DNA of 34,054 nt from Zygnema cylindricum. Taxonomy: Eukaryota; Streptophyta; Zygnematophyceae; Zygnematales; Zygnemataceae. Shown here piece after piece: positions 8,398-17,632 of this stretch; the stretch's first letter is position 1; every line of letters starts with the position of its first letter. The position numbers and the translations under genes are program-made. Below the pieces are notes generated by a model. It ran no database searches. It was not told the DNA's origin and saw nothing but the letters and a program-made list of their open reading frames with translations. The DNA lies in assembly GCA_037447655.1 (NCBI GenBank), contig JBBHKE010003015.1, positions 25,706 through 59,759 of the forward strand, read 5' to 3'.

Positions 8398-10350
8398 ATG
8401 GAGGTCTCAGAGTTTCAGGTTATGGGCCCACCATCTAGGGTGCCTATGTTTGATGGAACAGGCTTCACGTATTGGGCGTTTACAATGGAGGGATTGCTTT
8501 TCGAGAAGCACTTATAGGGAATTGTTGCGGGACAAGTGAGATGTCCGCCGCCTAGCTTTGGAGGAGCTTACTACGGAGAATCATCTGAGACTGCCCAGAA
8601 TATCATCCAAAGTTCAGATTGAACGGAAGGTGAAGGGAAAAACCTTTCCGTGGATGGGGAAATAGGGGAGAAGGAAAAAGGGACACCTATGGTGAGGGGA
8701 GCTAGGCTCTCAGCTATGGTACCACATGTAGGGATTAAAACTGAAGAAAATGACAGAAAAATATGGGAATACAAAAACACTATAGCAAAACATCTCATAC
8801 TTAGATATGTGTCTAAGTCGATAGCTATCACTCTTTTAAGTCTAACCAAGTCTTCAGAGATATGGGAAGCACTAACTCAGATTCATAAGAGTGAGACTAT
8901 TCAGAGGCAGCAATTAGTAAAACAGGAAATAGATGCCTACGTTTATAAAGGCGGTAGCATGATAGAGTTTTGCAATGATATTACTGCGTTATATGTTGAG
9001 CTTACTAGTGCGGGATATGTAGAATCTGAGGAGAGTAAGATTAATACACTACTTATGAAACTCCCAGATGAGTACGAAAACATCATTTGTCGTATGCAGG
9101 CAATAGATGGCTCCTCATGGACTTGGAGCTTTACCATGGGGATAATTCTTGTGAAGGAAAGCACTTTGGAGCTTCGTAGGGGAAAGGACAGGGTCAATGC
9201 ATTTTCAGCTGGTGGTGATTGGCGGAAGCGTGATGAGAGGAACGGCGGTGACGAGCGGAAGCGTGATGAGAGGAAGAAAGACAAAGGTAAACCTTATCGG
9301 AACTTTGGTGGAAAGAGAGGGAGAGGAAAAGGCAGGGGAGCTTTGAAAAAAGGGGTTTGCTTCTTTTGTAGGGAACCGGGTCATTATATGGAGGAATGCC
9401 CTTGTTTGGAAAAACTTAGAAGTTGGAATGTGGATGAGGAGGAAGAAGGGGAAGAGGAGAAAGAGGATGAAGATATTTTAGAGCTTCTCCGGATTAGTAG
9501 TATGGGGAAGAAAGAAAAGCACACAGTAATTGCACGAAGGCAACAGTGTGCTTTTGGAGGTGTAAGGGAAGTAAAGAGAGAGGAGGTACTTGGGGATGTC
9601 GAGGAGTGTAGAGTGTATGACTTAGAAATGAGAAAGTCAGTTCTAGGATCCATAAGTGAAAACGGGAAAGATAAAATTAATCAGGATAATTTTATAGATA
9701 ATAGGGAACCAGAAAACTGGTCGGAAAGGGAGACTTCAACGGATTTCGAGGAAAGGGGAGAAGTGAAACTCGAAGAGGTTTCAAAGGATAGGGGAGAAGA
9801 GAAATATTTGATTAAAGGTTTAGGGGAGAAGAAATATTTATTGGGAATTAAATTAGAAAGTAATAGTGGAAAGAATTCCATGGGAGAGAGTGAGGGAAGT
9901 TCAGAAAATGGGGTAATTATCATGGATAAAAATATGAGTACGAAAGATGTAGATCTTATGAGGAACTTAGTGGGAACTAGTGTTTTTTGGGAATATTTGG
10001 GGGTGGATGGATTTGACATCACTACTTGTTGTGACGTCACTTGTGAAGATGTGCCTGTAAAAGGGTTAGCATTTGGGTGTATGTTGCAGATTGGAGATGG
10101 GGCTGGCTGTTTGGATTGCAAAAGGGAAATCGGTTTGTGTGTGATGAGGTGGATAACATCTTTGCTCGGATTTATGAAAAGTGGGATGTTAAATAAAATG
10201 TGTGATGCAATTATTATTTCAGTTCATTTAATGCACTGTGTTAAATACTTAAGTTTTATGAAAAGAAAAGGAAAAAGGAAAAAGAAAAAGAAAAAGAGGA
10301 GGGGGTGTTTGTCTACTTTTTTTGTGGAAGTTGAAAGGGAAAAAGACTAA
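8398..10350 (+). pseudogene. Element A gag with in-frame pol remnants, two stops
   Basis: The frame starts at ATG 8398 inside the 5' LTR (MEVSEFQVMGPPSR), reads through the primer-binding site and runs 650 codons to TAA 10348-10350. Stops interrupt it at 8515 (TAG, where element E has Trp) and 8620 (TGA). Domains: a DUF4219-like N-terminus (YWAFTMEGLLFEKHL), a UBN2/copia gag core (to about 9180), a basic linker, a CCHC zinc knuckle CFFCREPGHYMEEC (9358-9399) and an acidic run. After that come segments alignable to copia pol: RVYDLE (integrase/RT linker), KKYLLGIKLES (RT end), DITTCCDV...LQIGDGAGCLDC (RNase H) and RWITSLLG (RNase H end). No catalytic core remains. Gag would form the particle that packages element RNA. 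Confidence 0.88.
8418..8432 (+). promoter_or_regulatory. Primer-binding site, half-tRNA type, element A
   Basis: GGTTATGGGCCCACC directly abuts the LTR end TTTCA. It is complementary to the anticodon stem-loop of initiator tRNA-Met (..GGGCCCAUAACC), not to the tRNA 3' end. Drosophila copia and yeast Ty5 are known to prime from such cleaved initiator tRNA. The last bases (ACC) fit my recollection of the plant initiator sequence. Confidence 0.85.
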
Positions 10351-10363
10351 AAAATAAGGGGAG
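10351..10363 (+). promoter_or_regulatory. Polypurine tract, element A
   Basis: AAAATAAGGGGAG lies directly between the gag stop codon and the 3' LTR TGTTAAT. The same 13-mer precedes the 3' LTRs of E and H. Confidence 0.9.
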
Positions 10364-11546
10364 TGTTAATATTTGTGTATTTTCTAGGTCTGTAATAGGA
10401 TAAAAAAAGGGCAGAGGCAGTCTGCCTCTAACTCCCCTCTCCAAGCCCCCACACTTGTTGTAGTCACTGAAGGCTGGATAGGGAGCTAGAGCCATGGCTG
10501 CCTAAGCTCTCTAGAGAAGACAGGGGGTAAATTAGTAATACTTACCAAAAGGTATTTGACGGACCAAGGAATTGATCCTGGTACCTAGCGTTCGTCAATT
10601 CGACATTAGCCGGTAACTTTATCCATTTAGACTAGAGCTGGTATTACGACGTATGGGGTTTGATAATTATTTAGATAGTTACACATAGACTAGTTCATTT
10701 AACTGGAAATATATACGTTTTGCAGAGATACAGTTATGTATAGTACGGAGTACAGATTTATTAATTGAAACGGATACCGCGCATTTGGTTCGACCGCGAA
10801 ACAAATACCGCGCGTCTATTTTCAACGGCTAGCAATATAGCCGGATTTAATCGGACGGCCACGATAGGCGCCGCGATCGCGGGATATGTACTTTTGGCGG
10901 TTTGCGGTCATCGCCACATAGGATGACACATGGCACGTCAACATTGGATTGCGGCGACACCAGAGATTACGGGAACAAATAGATATATGACATGTGTTGA
11001 AATTTCAGCCATATCGTACGATTGTCGTACAGAAAGTACACCGGCACCTGTACTTATCTGTACAGTACAGTGATGTGATTGGTGCTGTACGTCAGTAGAT
11101 AGGGTCTTAGAGTGAGAATAGGACTTAGAATTTTTTGAGAAGGCAGCTGCCTCTCCCAGAGAGCACCCTGTATAAATGGCAAACTTTGGGCAGCCATAAC
11201 TATCAATTTACTTGACCATTTACAGTGATTCTTTTTGCTGCGGACTCAGGGGAGTCCAGGCTACACAGAGGTGTAGTCGTTCTGAATTTTTGTCTGCTAG
11301 GGTGGCTGTATTTATAAGGGAAAGTCAAAGTGGGTGAATGTGTCCAAATCTCATATTCTAACTTTGCATTCTATGGTGGAACTGAGCACACAGGAAGTGT
11401 TATTTCACAAGGGTGAGTCTATATTGGGGTTTTGACTGTCAAGGGGTCAGTCATTTGGGTTTATATCAACTTAGAGTCGGCACTATCTAGATTAGCTTCT
11501 TTTGGATCTGCATACTCTGAGGGCCAATGGAGGTCTCAAAGTTTCA
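10364..11546 (+). repeat. Element A 3' LTR (LTR1)
   Basis: Starts TGTTAATATTTG, ends AAAGTTTCA, 1,183 bp, followed by the CAAGG duplication. It keeps both leader hairpins: GGACTC-AGGG-GAGTCC (11242-11257) and CTACAC-AGAG-GTGTAG (11261-11276). It has the TATAAAT box at 11171 and seven GTAC tetramers at about 11009-11093. Confidence 0.93.
11242..11276 (+). promoter_or_regulatory. Tandem leader hairpins, element A 3' LTR
   Basis: Two perfect six-pair hairpins with purine tetraloops, three bases apart: GGACTC/GAGTCC with AGGG, and CTACAC/GTGTAG with AGAG. They lie about 65 bases downstream of the TATA box and so should be in the RNA. Confidence 0.78.
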
Positions 11547-11551
11547 CAAGG
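11547..11551. repeat. Target-site duplication CAAGG, right of element A
   Basis: Exact copy of 7239-7243, directly after the right LTR. Confidence 0.93.
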
Positions 11552-11672
11552 CACCACTCTTTTGCTAACATGTGGATTGCAAACTCTGCCCAATGAAAGC
11601 TTTGTTCAAATTGTAACATTTTGTAATGTTGGCCGTACAATTATAGAATGTCCTAATAGACTACACCCTTAG
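11552..11672. other. Unexplained block inside Helitron copy 2, right part
   Basis: About 120 bp between element A and the point where copy 2 resumes homology (FEFPLQ on the - strand). It continues the unexplained block at 6641-7238 once element A is removed. No ends or coding family recognised. Confidence 0.4.
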
Positions 11673-11899
11673 CTTGTAAGGGGAACTCAAACAATCGCCA
11701 ACATGATTCTGATGCGGACACATATCGAGCACCTAAGTATTGCTGAATTTCATCTTTGGGTTCGGTGTGTCCCACTAACAGTGCGGCGCGTTCATGCTCT
11801 TTCTACACATACTTGTACAAATATTGACAAATGATATTGTTGAGCACACTTCGACGTTAATGAAATTGTTGTATTTGTGCGAAAATCAAGAGTTGTATG

Positions 11900-12145
11900 T
11901 TACGACAAATCGATTATTAAATGTTTTACCATTTTTTGTAAAAACACGGTCGTTATTTCGTCTTCGTACATAGGATATCCATTAACGTCCTCTTGAGTCA
12001 CCTCATATAATGATTTTGGGAATGTTTTCTTGCATTTACCCTCATGTAAACGACAGACGTCACATGGACTATGCATCATACATGTTGTTACTGTTTTGTA
12101 AAATTTCTTGTTCGTGGGATCAAATATATTTGCTAAAGTAAACAC
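11900..12145 (-). pseudogene. Helitron copy 2, MMHGPC-type segment
   Basis: An open - frame reads ANIFDPTNKKFYKTVTTCMM, HSPCDV, GKCKKTFPKSLYEVTQEDVN and GYPMYEDE. Helitron Rep proteins have 'hMMHGPCG...C...GKCsK.FPK.f...T....dGYP.YrR' here, with conserved cysteines between the HUH and tyrosine motifs. Copy 1 has the same segment at about 4880-5100 in a worse state. Confidence 0.85.
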
Positions 12146-12151
12146 GTTATA

Positions 12152-12400
12152 TTATATGGTTGTTTGATGCTTGTTCTCATTAGCTAATATTTGGAGCAAA
12201 TGTGCATAAGGCAAACAACGTTTTTGAAACCTAATCATGTGAAATTTTGTCATTTGTACTTTTAATGCACCATCGAAAATGTCTTCCAGTATAGCTTTGA
12301 GCTTCAGAGCTTTGAGCTTCAGTGGAAACACGCGCACGGTAATGTCTGGTTGGTTAGAGGGGCTCTCTCTTGGTTTCAATGATTGTTTGATTTCTTCCAT
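12152..12400 (-). pseudogene. Helitron copy 2, region ending in altered HUH motif
   Basis: The frame reads EEIKQSLKPRESPSNQPDITVRVF, a locally duplicated LKALKLKA, and then MTKFHMIRFQKRCLPYAHLLQILA. The Helitron pattern is FQKRGLPHAHxL; Gly is Cys and the first His is Tyr here. The LKALKLKA repeat comes from a small tandem duplication of GAGCTTCAG-containing DNA. Confidence 0.85.
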
Positions 12401-14706
12401 TTAGGATTGTATGTGATGGTTATGAATAAATCTAGCTTGCCGAGTGCGCCGACAAATTCCATGGCGTTTTGGTATTGTTCGTGCATATATCTATCACCAC
12501 CTGTGCAGCTTGGCGCTAAGATGATGTGTCGCCCAGTTCTTGAAAACTCTTCATTACGTTGGTCTTCCACGACATTATTTGTTGCTGAAACATTAGCATG
12601 ACTTTGTTGCCCTCATCGTTAACCACATAATGGTCGCGTAGTATCAAATCCATTAATACCCCGTACCATTCTTCGCGCAATATACGTTGATTCTCGCGTT
12701 GGGACTTAAGTCTTTGTTGCTCCACTTTAACATATTGGTCCACACAGTACGTTTGAAATAGGCGATTGGCTTTATGAATTACGTTGTCTTCTCCTACATG
12801 TGTAAATAAACAATAGGTTGTATATGCTCTTAGAGACACACATCTTCCATTTGTCATTGTCAAATTGAAATGCCACCCTAGGTCACCATATGGAAATAGA
12901 AGCGGGTATTAGAATGGGTCATATAAAGAATGTGACTCAAAGATACGCATCATTCGATTGTCTCCTCTTGTATTTATAACTATATCTCTTGTTTCACTAT
13001 TTTTTGTTGGGTTAACCAAAATTGCTACCACTTATTTAGCTTGTGTTTGACTATAACGATGTTGGTCTAAATTGTGAACAGTATCTTTTAACACTAAGCA
13101 TAATTCACGGGCTTCATGGATGTGTTCTGTTACTGAAATAAATTGTTGCGCCAAAGGGTTATGTTTTTTCATCATATTTTGAATAATTGTCACTCATATT
13201 TGTCTAACCATCTTTAATACTCATTCGCTTGCTTACCTGCGTTTCCATTGATGTGTCAAAAACGTAGACTTGGGCAAATGCAGATTTGTTTTCTTGAGGA
13301 AACAGTTGACTTGTTCGATGGCATATTGTTCATTGAATATGGAAATTGAATAGACCATTACTTACTCTAACTGATTGATCATTGAGAGGTAGTTTTGTGG
13401 ATGCGCCAAGTGATTTAAACGAAAACACCATGATATACGAACGAATTTTATCTATGAAATTAATATCTCTATGCAAGGTTAAAAGCTTTGAAAGAGGAGC
13501 TTGATATGAAGCAAGTTGTACTTTGCCAACCTATAGAACAAACTCATACAATCTCTCGTTCAAATTTTTGTGAGTTGCAATCAGTGCATGTAATTTGCAT
13601 AAGTGGAACTCTTTGTCATTCTGGACGCGTGTAATGTTTATGATGTCCTAAAGCAATTTTTAGCACCCAACACGTCGTCGTGTGATACATTGATGTTGAC
13701 AATCACCTTCTGTGCGTCTTCGAGTGTCACGTTGTTTTTCTCACAAATTTTGTTGTTCTCTATGTTTTCTTACTTTAAGATTTTCGAAGGATTTGTGAGT
13801 ATATTCGATGTTGTATTGAATAATATTAGCTTCTTGTCCAACAACTTGTGCTATTTTCTCCTCATCTTGTTGCTGAGCAAAATGTTTTCGATATGAATAG
13901 TATGTTTTTCTGCGGTGCACTCCTCATTTTCCCTTGACCTCAAGTTCGCTGCATGTTGGGCCTCTACGACTTGAAGGTTATTCATTGCCACCTCATTTTC
14001 GGTATTGCCTTTAGCGCACGTTTTGCTTGTTAATTTTAACGACTTTTTTGTAATTACTCCCTACGTTGTTGGGGGGTCTTTTGTTCTCGTTTCCATACAC
14101 TTTCTTTACGTTATTGTTCATTGCGTTGCTCAACAGTGTCTTTTGTCTTAGTTGATGTGGGTCTTACTTTATCCCCATGTCCAACGTGGTAATTAGGTAT
14201 TTTACTTTGGATTTACCCAGATTTCTCCTTTTACTTATTTTATTGCGTTTTTTTTTACATTCAAAGCAAAATTACAACTATAACTTCTTTACGTTTAAAA
14301 TGAATAATTTTCTTTTTTAGTTAGGTCTGTACACCTTTTCTATTTTCATGACATGTTTCTCCATATAAGCATTCGGATGCCTATATTCACGATCGGAGTA
14401 CAATATGTGTTAATAGTGTGACTATAGTGTATATGGGAACAACAATCTCAGCGTGGTTTTATCAACCACGCAGACGCACCTTTTGCTCATTTGTTGTTCT
14501 CGTTGTTCAAAGGTCTCGCGCGCGCGTTTGGTAGCAGCTCGTTGCGCGTCGTTGCATTGTGACTGTGTCGGTACACCATCATTTCGTCCTTGTTTTGTTG
14601 CACGTTTAACTCTCTTTCTTTCACGGTCTTTGCGCAACCGTTCTTCGGATTGCTTTGTTGTATTTTGGGTCGTAGTAGCAATGTGTGTGTAGCGATTGAA
14701 AGTCAA

Positions 14707-15862
14707 TGTGGTGGATTAGATCATGCGTCCACGCATAAAATATGGTCAATACATGTCCTTCTATTCCCACTGGCATGTCTCATGTTATTTTTTATCAAGC
14801 TTTTATTTGCTACATGAACAAAGGGTACAACGATTATACATACGTTTTTAATGACTTATTACGTTTTCATTCATTTTTACATAATTTCATTACATGTTTG
14901 CAACCTTAACCCATTATTGTAGCTTTTAATTGCAAGAGAAAATTGTAATGCATGTGTCACATATTTTCCTTTTACGCCATTTTCACGAAACTATCATACT
15001 TTAACTCCATCTTACCAACAAATCGAAAGACTTAACTACACAAACAAAAATCTCACTTCATAAATTTCCTTAACAATACCTCTATATTTTACATGGAACA
15101 ATAACCATAGTGTGATTTTTTTAGCTCATCTGAATGATATTCTATTTCCTAAGTTGTAGGTTAAATCATCTATTGGGCCCAAATGACACTTCTGAATTTA
15201 TACCAGAAAGCTAAAAGCATCATGTGTTTTATGTGCTTGCTAACTTTTTACCTATACACAAAAGTTTAAAACATCATTTGTATAACTCAAGATGACATTG
15301 TCGCCACTACAATTCACGCATTTGCCGAGTTCATGCTTCAAATTGGGGAGGGGCAAAACAATCCGCACCCACAGTTGGCACCAAAGTACATAAAGCTCCC
15401 AAAAAATATAGTGCTACAAAAAAGAAATGGCACGAATACAAACTTGGAAAACCTCATTCAATTTACCTTACAAACGTAACGACGAACTACATTTTCGATC
15501 CATCTTTTCAAATCGTGCAATTCTTTCTCTTCGCGATGTGGATGTTAACATTGTCAACAACTTGGTGATTGTTGTTCTACGACTACCGGTGCAGGGTGGA
15601 GGAGCAGCAGTAGTAGTAGAAGTAGACATGATAGACTCTCAGAAGCCATCAAGAATCCTACCAAACAGTTGTTTTTAAGTGCTCACCAAATCTTATACAA
15701 ACATCAAAACCTCACAAAACTTTATCAGAATATAGAGTAGCATAAACAGTGACAACTTCCAAAGTTTCAGCAAAATTGACTTGACAACACTCAAGTTATA
15801 ATACTCAGAAGTTTCCCAAAAACAGTTTGCAGTTTTACTACTTGAAAGTCTGGATACATGAT
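14707..15862. other. AT-rich sequence upstream of Helitron copy 2, no gene recognised
   Basis: The part near 14940-15010 matches, in inverted orientation, the sequence around 1700-1760 upstream of Helitron copy 1 (TAGTTTCGTGAAAATGG), so it may be the Helitron 5' flank. An ORF at 15427-15678 resembles nothing known. No terminal TC or hairpin end could be placed with confidence. Confidence 0.4.
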
Positions 15863-15938
15863 GTGTTCTGAGTTCTAAGTCTTATACTTGTGTTGTACCG
15901 GTGTTCTGAGTCCCAAGTCTTACAATTGTGTTGTACCG
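15863..15938. repeat. 38-bp tandem duplication
   Basis: Two adjacent 38-bp copies (15863-15900 and 15901-15938) share GTGTTCTGAG, AAGTCTTA and TTGTGTTGTACCG, with about six differences. They may lie within the LTR of the copia fragment at 16534-17311, but this is not established. Confidence 0.8.
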
Positions 15939-16533
15939 ACGATACCAGTGTACCTGAGAGGTACGTGAAACCACCAAGCTAACACTAATCTGGCAAGCTA
16001 CCACTGAGCTACCATTAAGCTTACTAGAATCGTATCTATCGCAGTTGCTCTGTACTATACAGAATCACATTAAAATTATCAGATGTTGCGTTGTCCCTAC
16101 AGACCATATCAAACGTAATCGGAGTTGCGTTGTCTTAACTTTTTCGCTGCTACTTTGTTTTGACTGCGTCACAAATGCATTGCTGCATCGCAGCTACATT
16201 GTCTCCCCTCAATGAGTGACATGTATATGTGGATGTAAGTTCCAATCCAAGATACCTGTAATGTGGTTTAAGTGATGACGCGTGTCTTTGTAGATTTGTC
16301 TCCCTGTCGTCACACTAATTTACTGAGACTTAAAGCTTTCCAAAATCAGCACTCCCCTAAAGCTTTAGACTCAATGTATCAGCGCAGCAACGATGTCACA
16401 CTTAGCGCAGTATGGCATTATAGCAGCGCAACATGGCAACATCGCAACGGAACAAACCAACTAATCACCTGGTTCCACCACACCCTAATGTTGGGCTAGC
16501 GCAGCATGGCAGTATCGCAGTGTAGCAACTCAT
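15939..16533. other. Possible LTR remains, with GCGCARYATGGCA repeats
   Basis: This stretch lies directly downstream, on the - strand, of a copia pol end (stop at 16534), where a 3' LTR would be expected. Three degenerate copies of GCGCARYATGGCARYATCGCA occur at 16404, 16426 and 16499. On the - strand near 16005-16025, GGTAGCTCAGTGGTAGC matches a tRNA A-box well, but no convincing B-box follows. LTR ends and a polypurine tract could not be found. Confidence 0.35.
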
Positions 16534-17311
16534 CTATTTACCCAATCCTACTGCATCCCTACAATACTTCAGCTTGGGAGCAGGAAAAGCTTTAGTAAGC
16601 ATAACAGCAATCATTCTTGCGTCTGGGGAGCTTTAATAAGCATAACAGCAATCATTCTTGCGTCTGGCAGATAGCAAAATTTGATCGCCTTAAAAAACAT
16701 TTTTTCTTTTACAAAGTGTAATCTTACATCCATGTGCTTACTCTTGAAGCGGTGACTTGGATTAGAGGCAATGGCAATGGCACCCTGGTTATCACACCAC
16801 ATCAATTGTGGCCCAACTTGCATGTATCCTAGTTCTTCCAACATGGATTTTACCTATAAGAGTTCTTTGAGGGCCGAGCTTGCTGCCATATATTCTGACT
16901 CCATTGTCAACTGTGGTGTAATCTTTTGAAGTTTGTTGCTCCTGCAGCAAGTTCTGTTCGTAATTGCAGAATGAATCCCGTGGTGGATTTTCGACTCGGC
17001 ATGTCGCCATAGCATGCATTACTCCACGTTTGCAGCTTCACTTCTCCTCCACCTAGTGTGAGTTTGAGGTCTTTAGTTCATGCCAAATATCTTAAGACTC
17101 TCTTTGGTGCCTCAAGATCAGATTTTCTTGGATTCTCTAGACTCCTGCTCAGTACACGAGTTCAGCTGCAATATCAGGACGTGTACAGTTCATGAAATAT
17201 ATAAAGCTTCCCATATCTATCTGTAAGGTATTTGTAGCATAGAATCATTCTCCCCTGACTCTAATTACTCGCTAACAATGACACTTGGTTCTGTCTCTTC
17301 TCCCTCTAACG
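16534..17311 (-). pseudogene. Copia pol fragment: RT end and RNase H, another lineage
   Basis: Across frames the - strand reads LEGEETEPSVIVSE, IPYR, MGSLIYFMNCTRPDIAA, WSNACYGDMPSRKSTTGF, MESEYMAASSALKELL and MLEELGYMQVGPQLMWCDNQGAIAIASNP. HRFKSKHMDVRLHFVKEK and CYLPDARMIAVML follow, ending in KYCRDAVGLGK and TAG. This is the C-terminal part of a copia polyprotein, with the RNase H CDNQGAI motif. It differs clearly from G and H, so it is a separate lineage. There are several frameshifts. The PDARMIAVML coding segment is duplicated in tandem with a 41-bp period (16588-16626 and 16629-16667). The N-terminal side is cut off at about 17311 where an LTR2 fragment begins. Confidence 0.85.
16588..16667. 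repeat. 41-bp-period tandem duplication inside RNase H
   Basis: 39 bp at 16588-16626 recur at 16629-16667 with one visible difference (TTTAGTAAG/TTTAATAAG). It breaks the pol frame near its C-terminus and looks like a recent local duplication. Confidence 0.85.
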
Positions 17312-17632
17312 TATGCCACAACGGATGACACATGGCGGAATGACATTCGATCGCGGCATCTCCGAGGATTAAAAGATAGAATCTGGACATACCACGTGTT
17401 GACATTTAGGCCATGTCGTACAGTGTCTGTACAGAAAGTACACCGGCAGCTGTACTTTTGTGTATAGAATTGTAATCTGATTGGCTCCGTACATCAGTAG
17501 ATAGAGTCTGTGAGAGAGATAGGACTTAGAAAAATTAGGAGATAAGACCCTCTCTCCTAGAGAGCTTTTGTACAAAAGGTCAACTTTGACCCTCCATAAC
17601 TTACTGCTCAGGGGAGCAAATTCTGAGATTCT
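17312..17632 (+). repeat. LTR2 fragment, truncated both sides
   Basis: The + strand matches the 3' two thirds of LTR2 (compare the reverse strand of about 19990-20290). It contains the CACATGGCGGAATGACAT segment, a GTAC block, CTCTCTCCTAGAGAGC, CCTCCATAACTTACT and the hairpin TGCTC-AGGG-GAGCA (17605-17618). It stops at about 17632 before the usual second hairpin and abuts the RNase H end of fragment G in opposite orientation. Both borders are rearrangement junctions, not LTR ends. Confidence 0.85.

Larger units (their letters stand above)
7244..8417 (+). repeat. Element A 5' LTR (LTR1)
   Basis: Starts TGTTGATATTTG and ends GAGTTTCA. It contains, in order, a tRNA-like segment on the opposite strand (about 7430-7520), a perfect palindrome CCGCGATCGCGG (7751-7762), a GTAC-rich block with an inverted CCAAT box (7889-7973), a TATA box (8051), a hairpin (8122-8137) and the gag start codon (8398). 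Compared with the 3' LTR it has lost about nine bases that form the left arm of the second leader hairpin. Confidence 0.93.
7244..11546 (+). mobile_element. Element A: gag-only copia-type LTR retrotransposon (LTR1 family)
   Basis: A complete insertion of 4,303 bp: left LTR 7244-8417, primer-binding site 8418-8432, one gag-like reading frame 8398-10350, polypurine tract 10351-10363, right LTR 10364-11546, all bounded by CAAGG duplications. There is no complete protease, integrase, reverse transcriptase or RNase H, so it must have moved with enzymes supplied in trans. The two LTRs differ at about 40 positions by eye, and the reading frame has two stops, so this copy is older than element E. It resembles the terminal-repeat gag elements (TR-GAG) described in plants. 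Confidence 0.92.
11673..14706 (-). pseudogene. Helitron copy 2: decayed Rep gene, N-terminal and Rep part
   Basis: On the - strand the order equals that of copy 1. A charged N-terminus (14422-14706, RKDRERKRVKRATKQ...RARETFEQREQQMSKR) is followed by a damaged Cys-containing block (about 13300-13600) and the Rep domain (12376-12863; GDRYMHEQYQNAM, LDLFITITYNPKW). Next are the HUH region FQKRCLPYAHLL (12152-12400), then MMHSPCDVCRLHEGKCKKTFPKS...NGYPMYEDE (11900-12145), then the tyrosine motif with a stop, and CW.LFEFPLQ at about 11673. The continuation lies at 6050-6640 beyond element A. Frameshifts and stops rule out a functional protein, and the first HUH histidine is Tyr. Confidence 0.88.

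Noticed and set aside
8571-10121. Ser/Pro-rich - strand ORFs opposite element A gag (e.g. 8571-8849, 8943-9284, 9681-10121)
   Set aside because: Mirror frames of a Glu/Lys/Arg-rich gag; they share no motif and are explained by codon composition.
16005-16025. tRNA gene or SINE on the - strand (GGTAGCTCAGTGGTAGC A-box)
   Set aside because: The A-box is good, but no B-box at proper distance and no cloverleaf can be drawn; could be chance or a decayed SINE.
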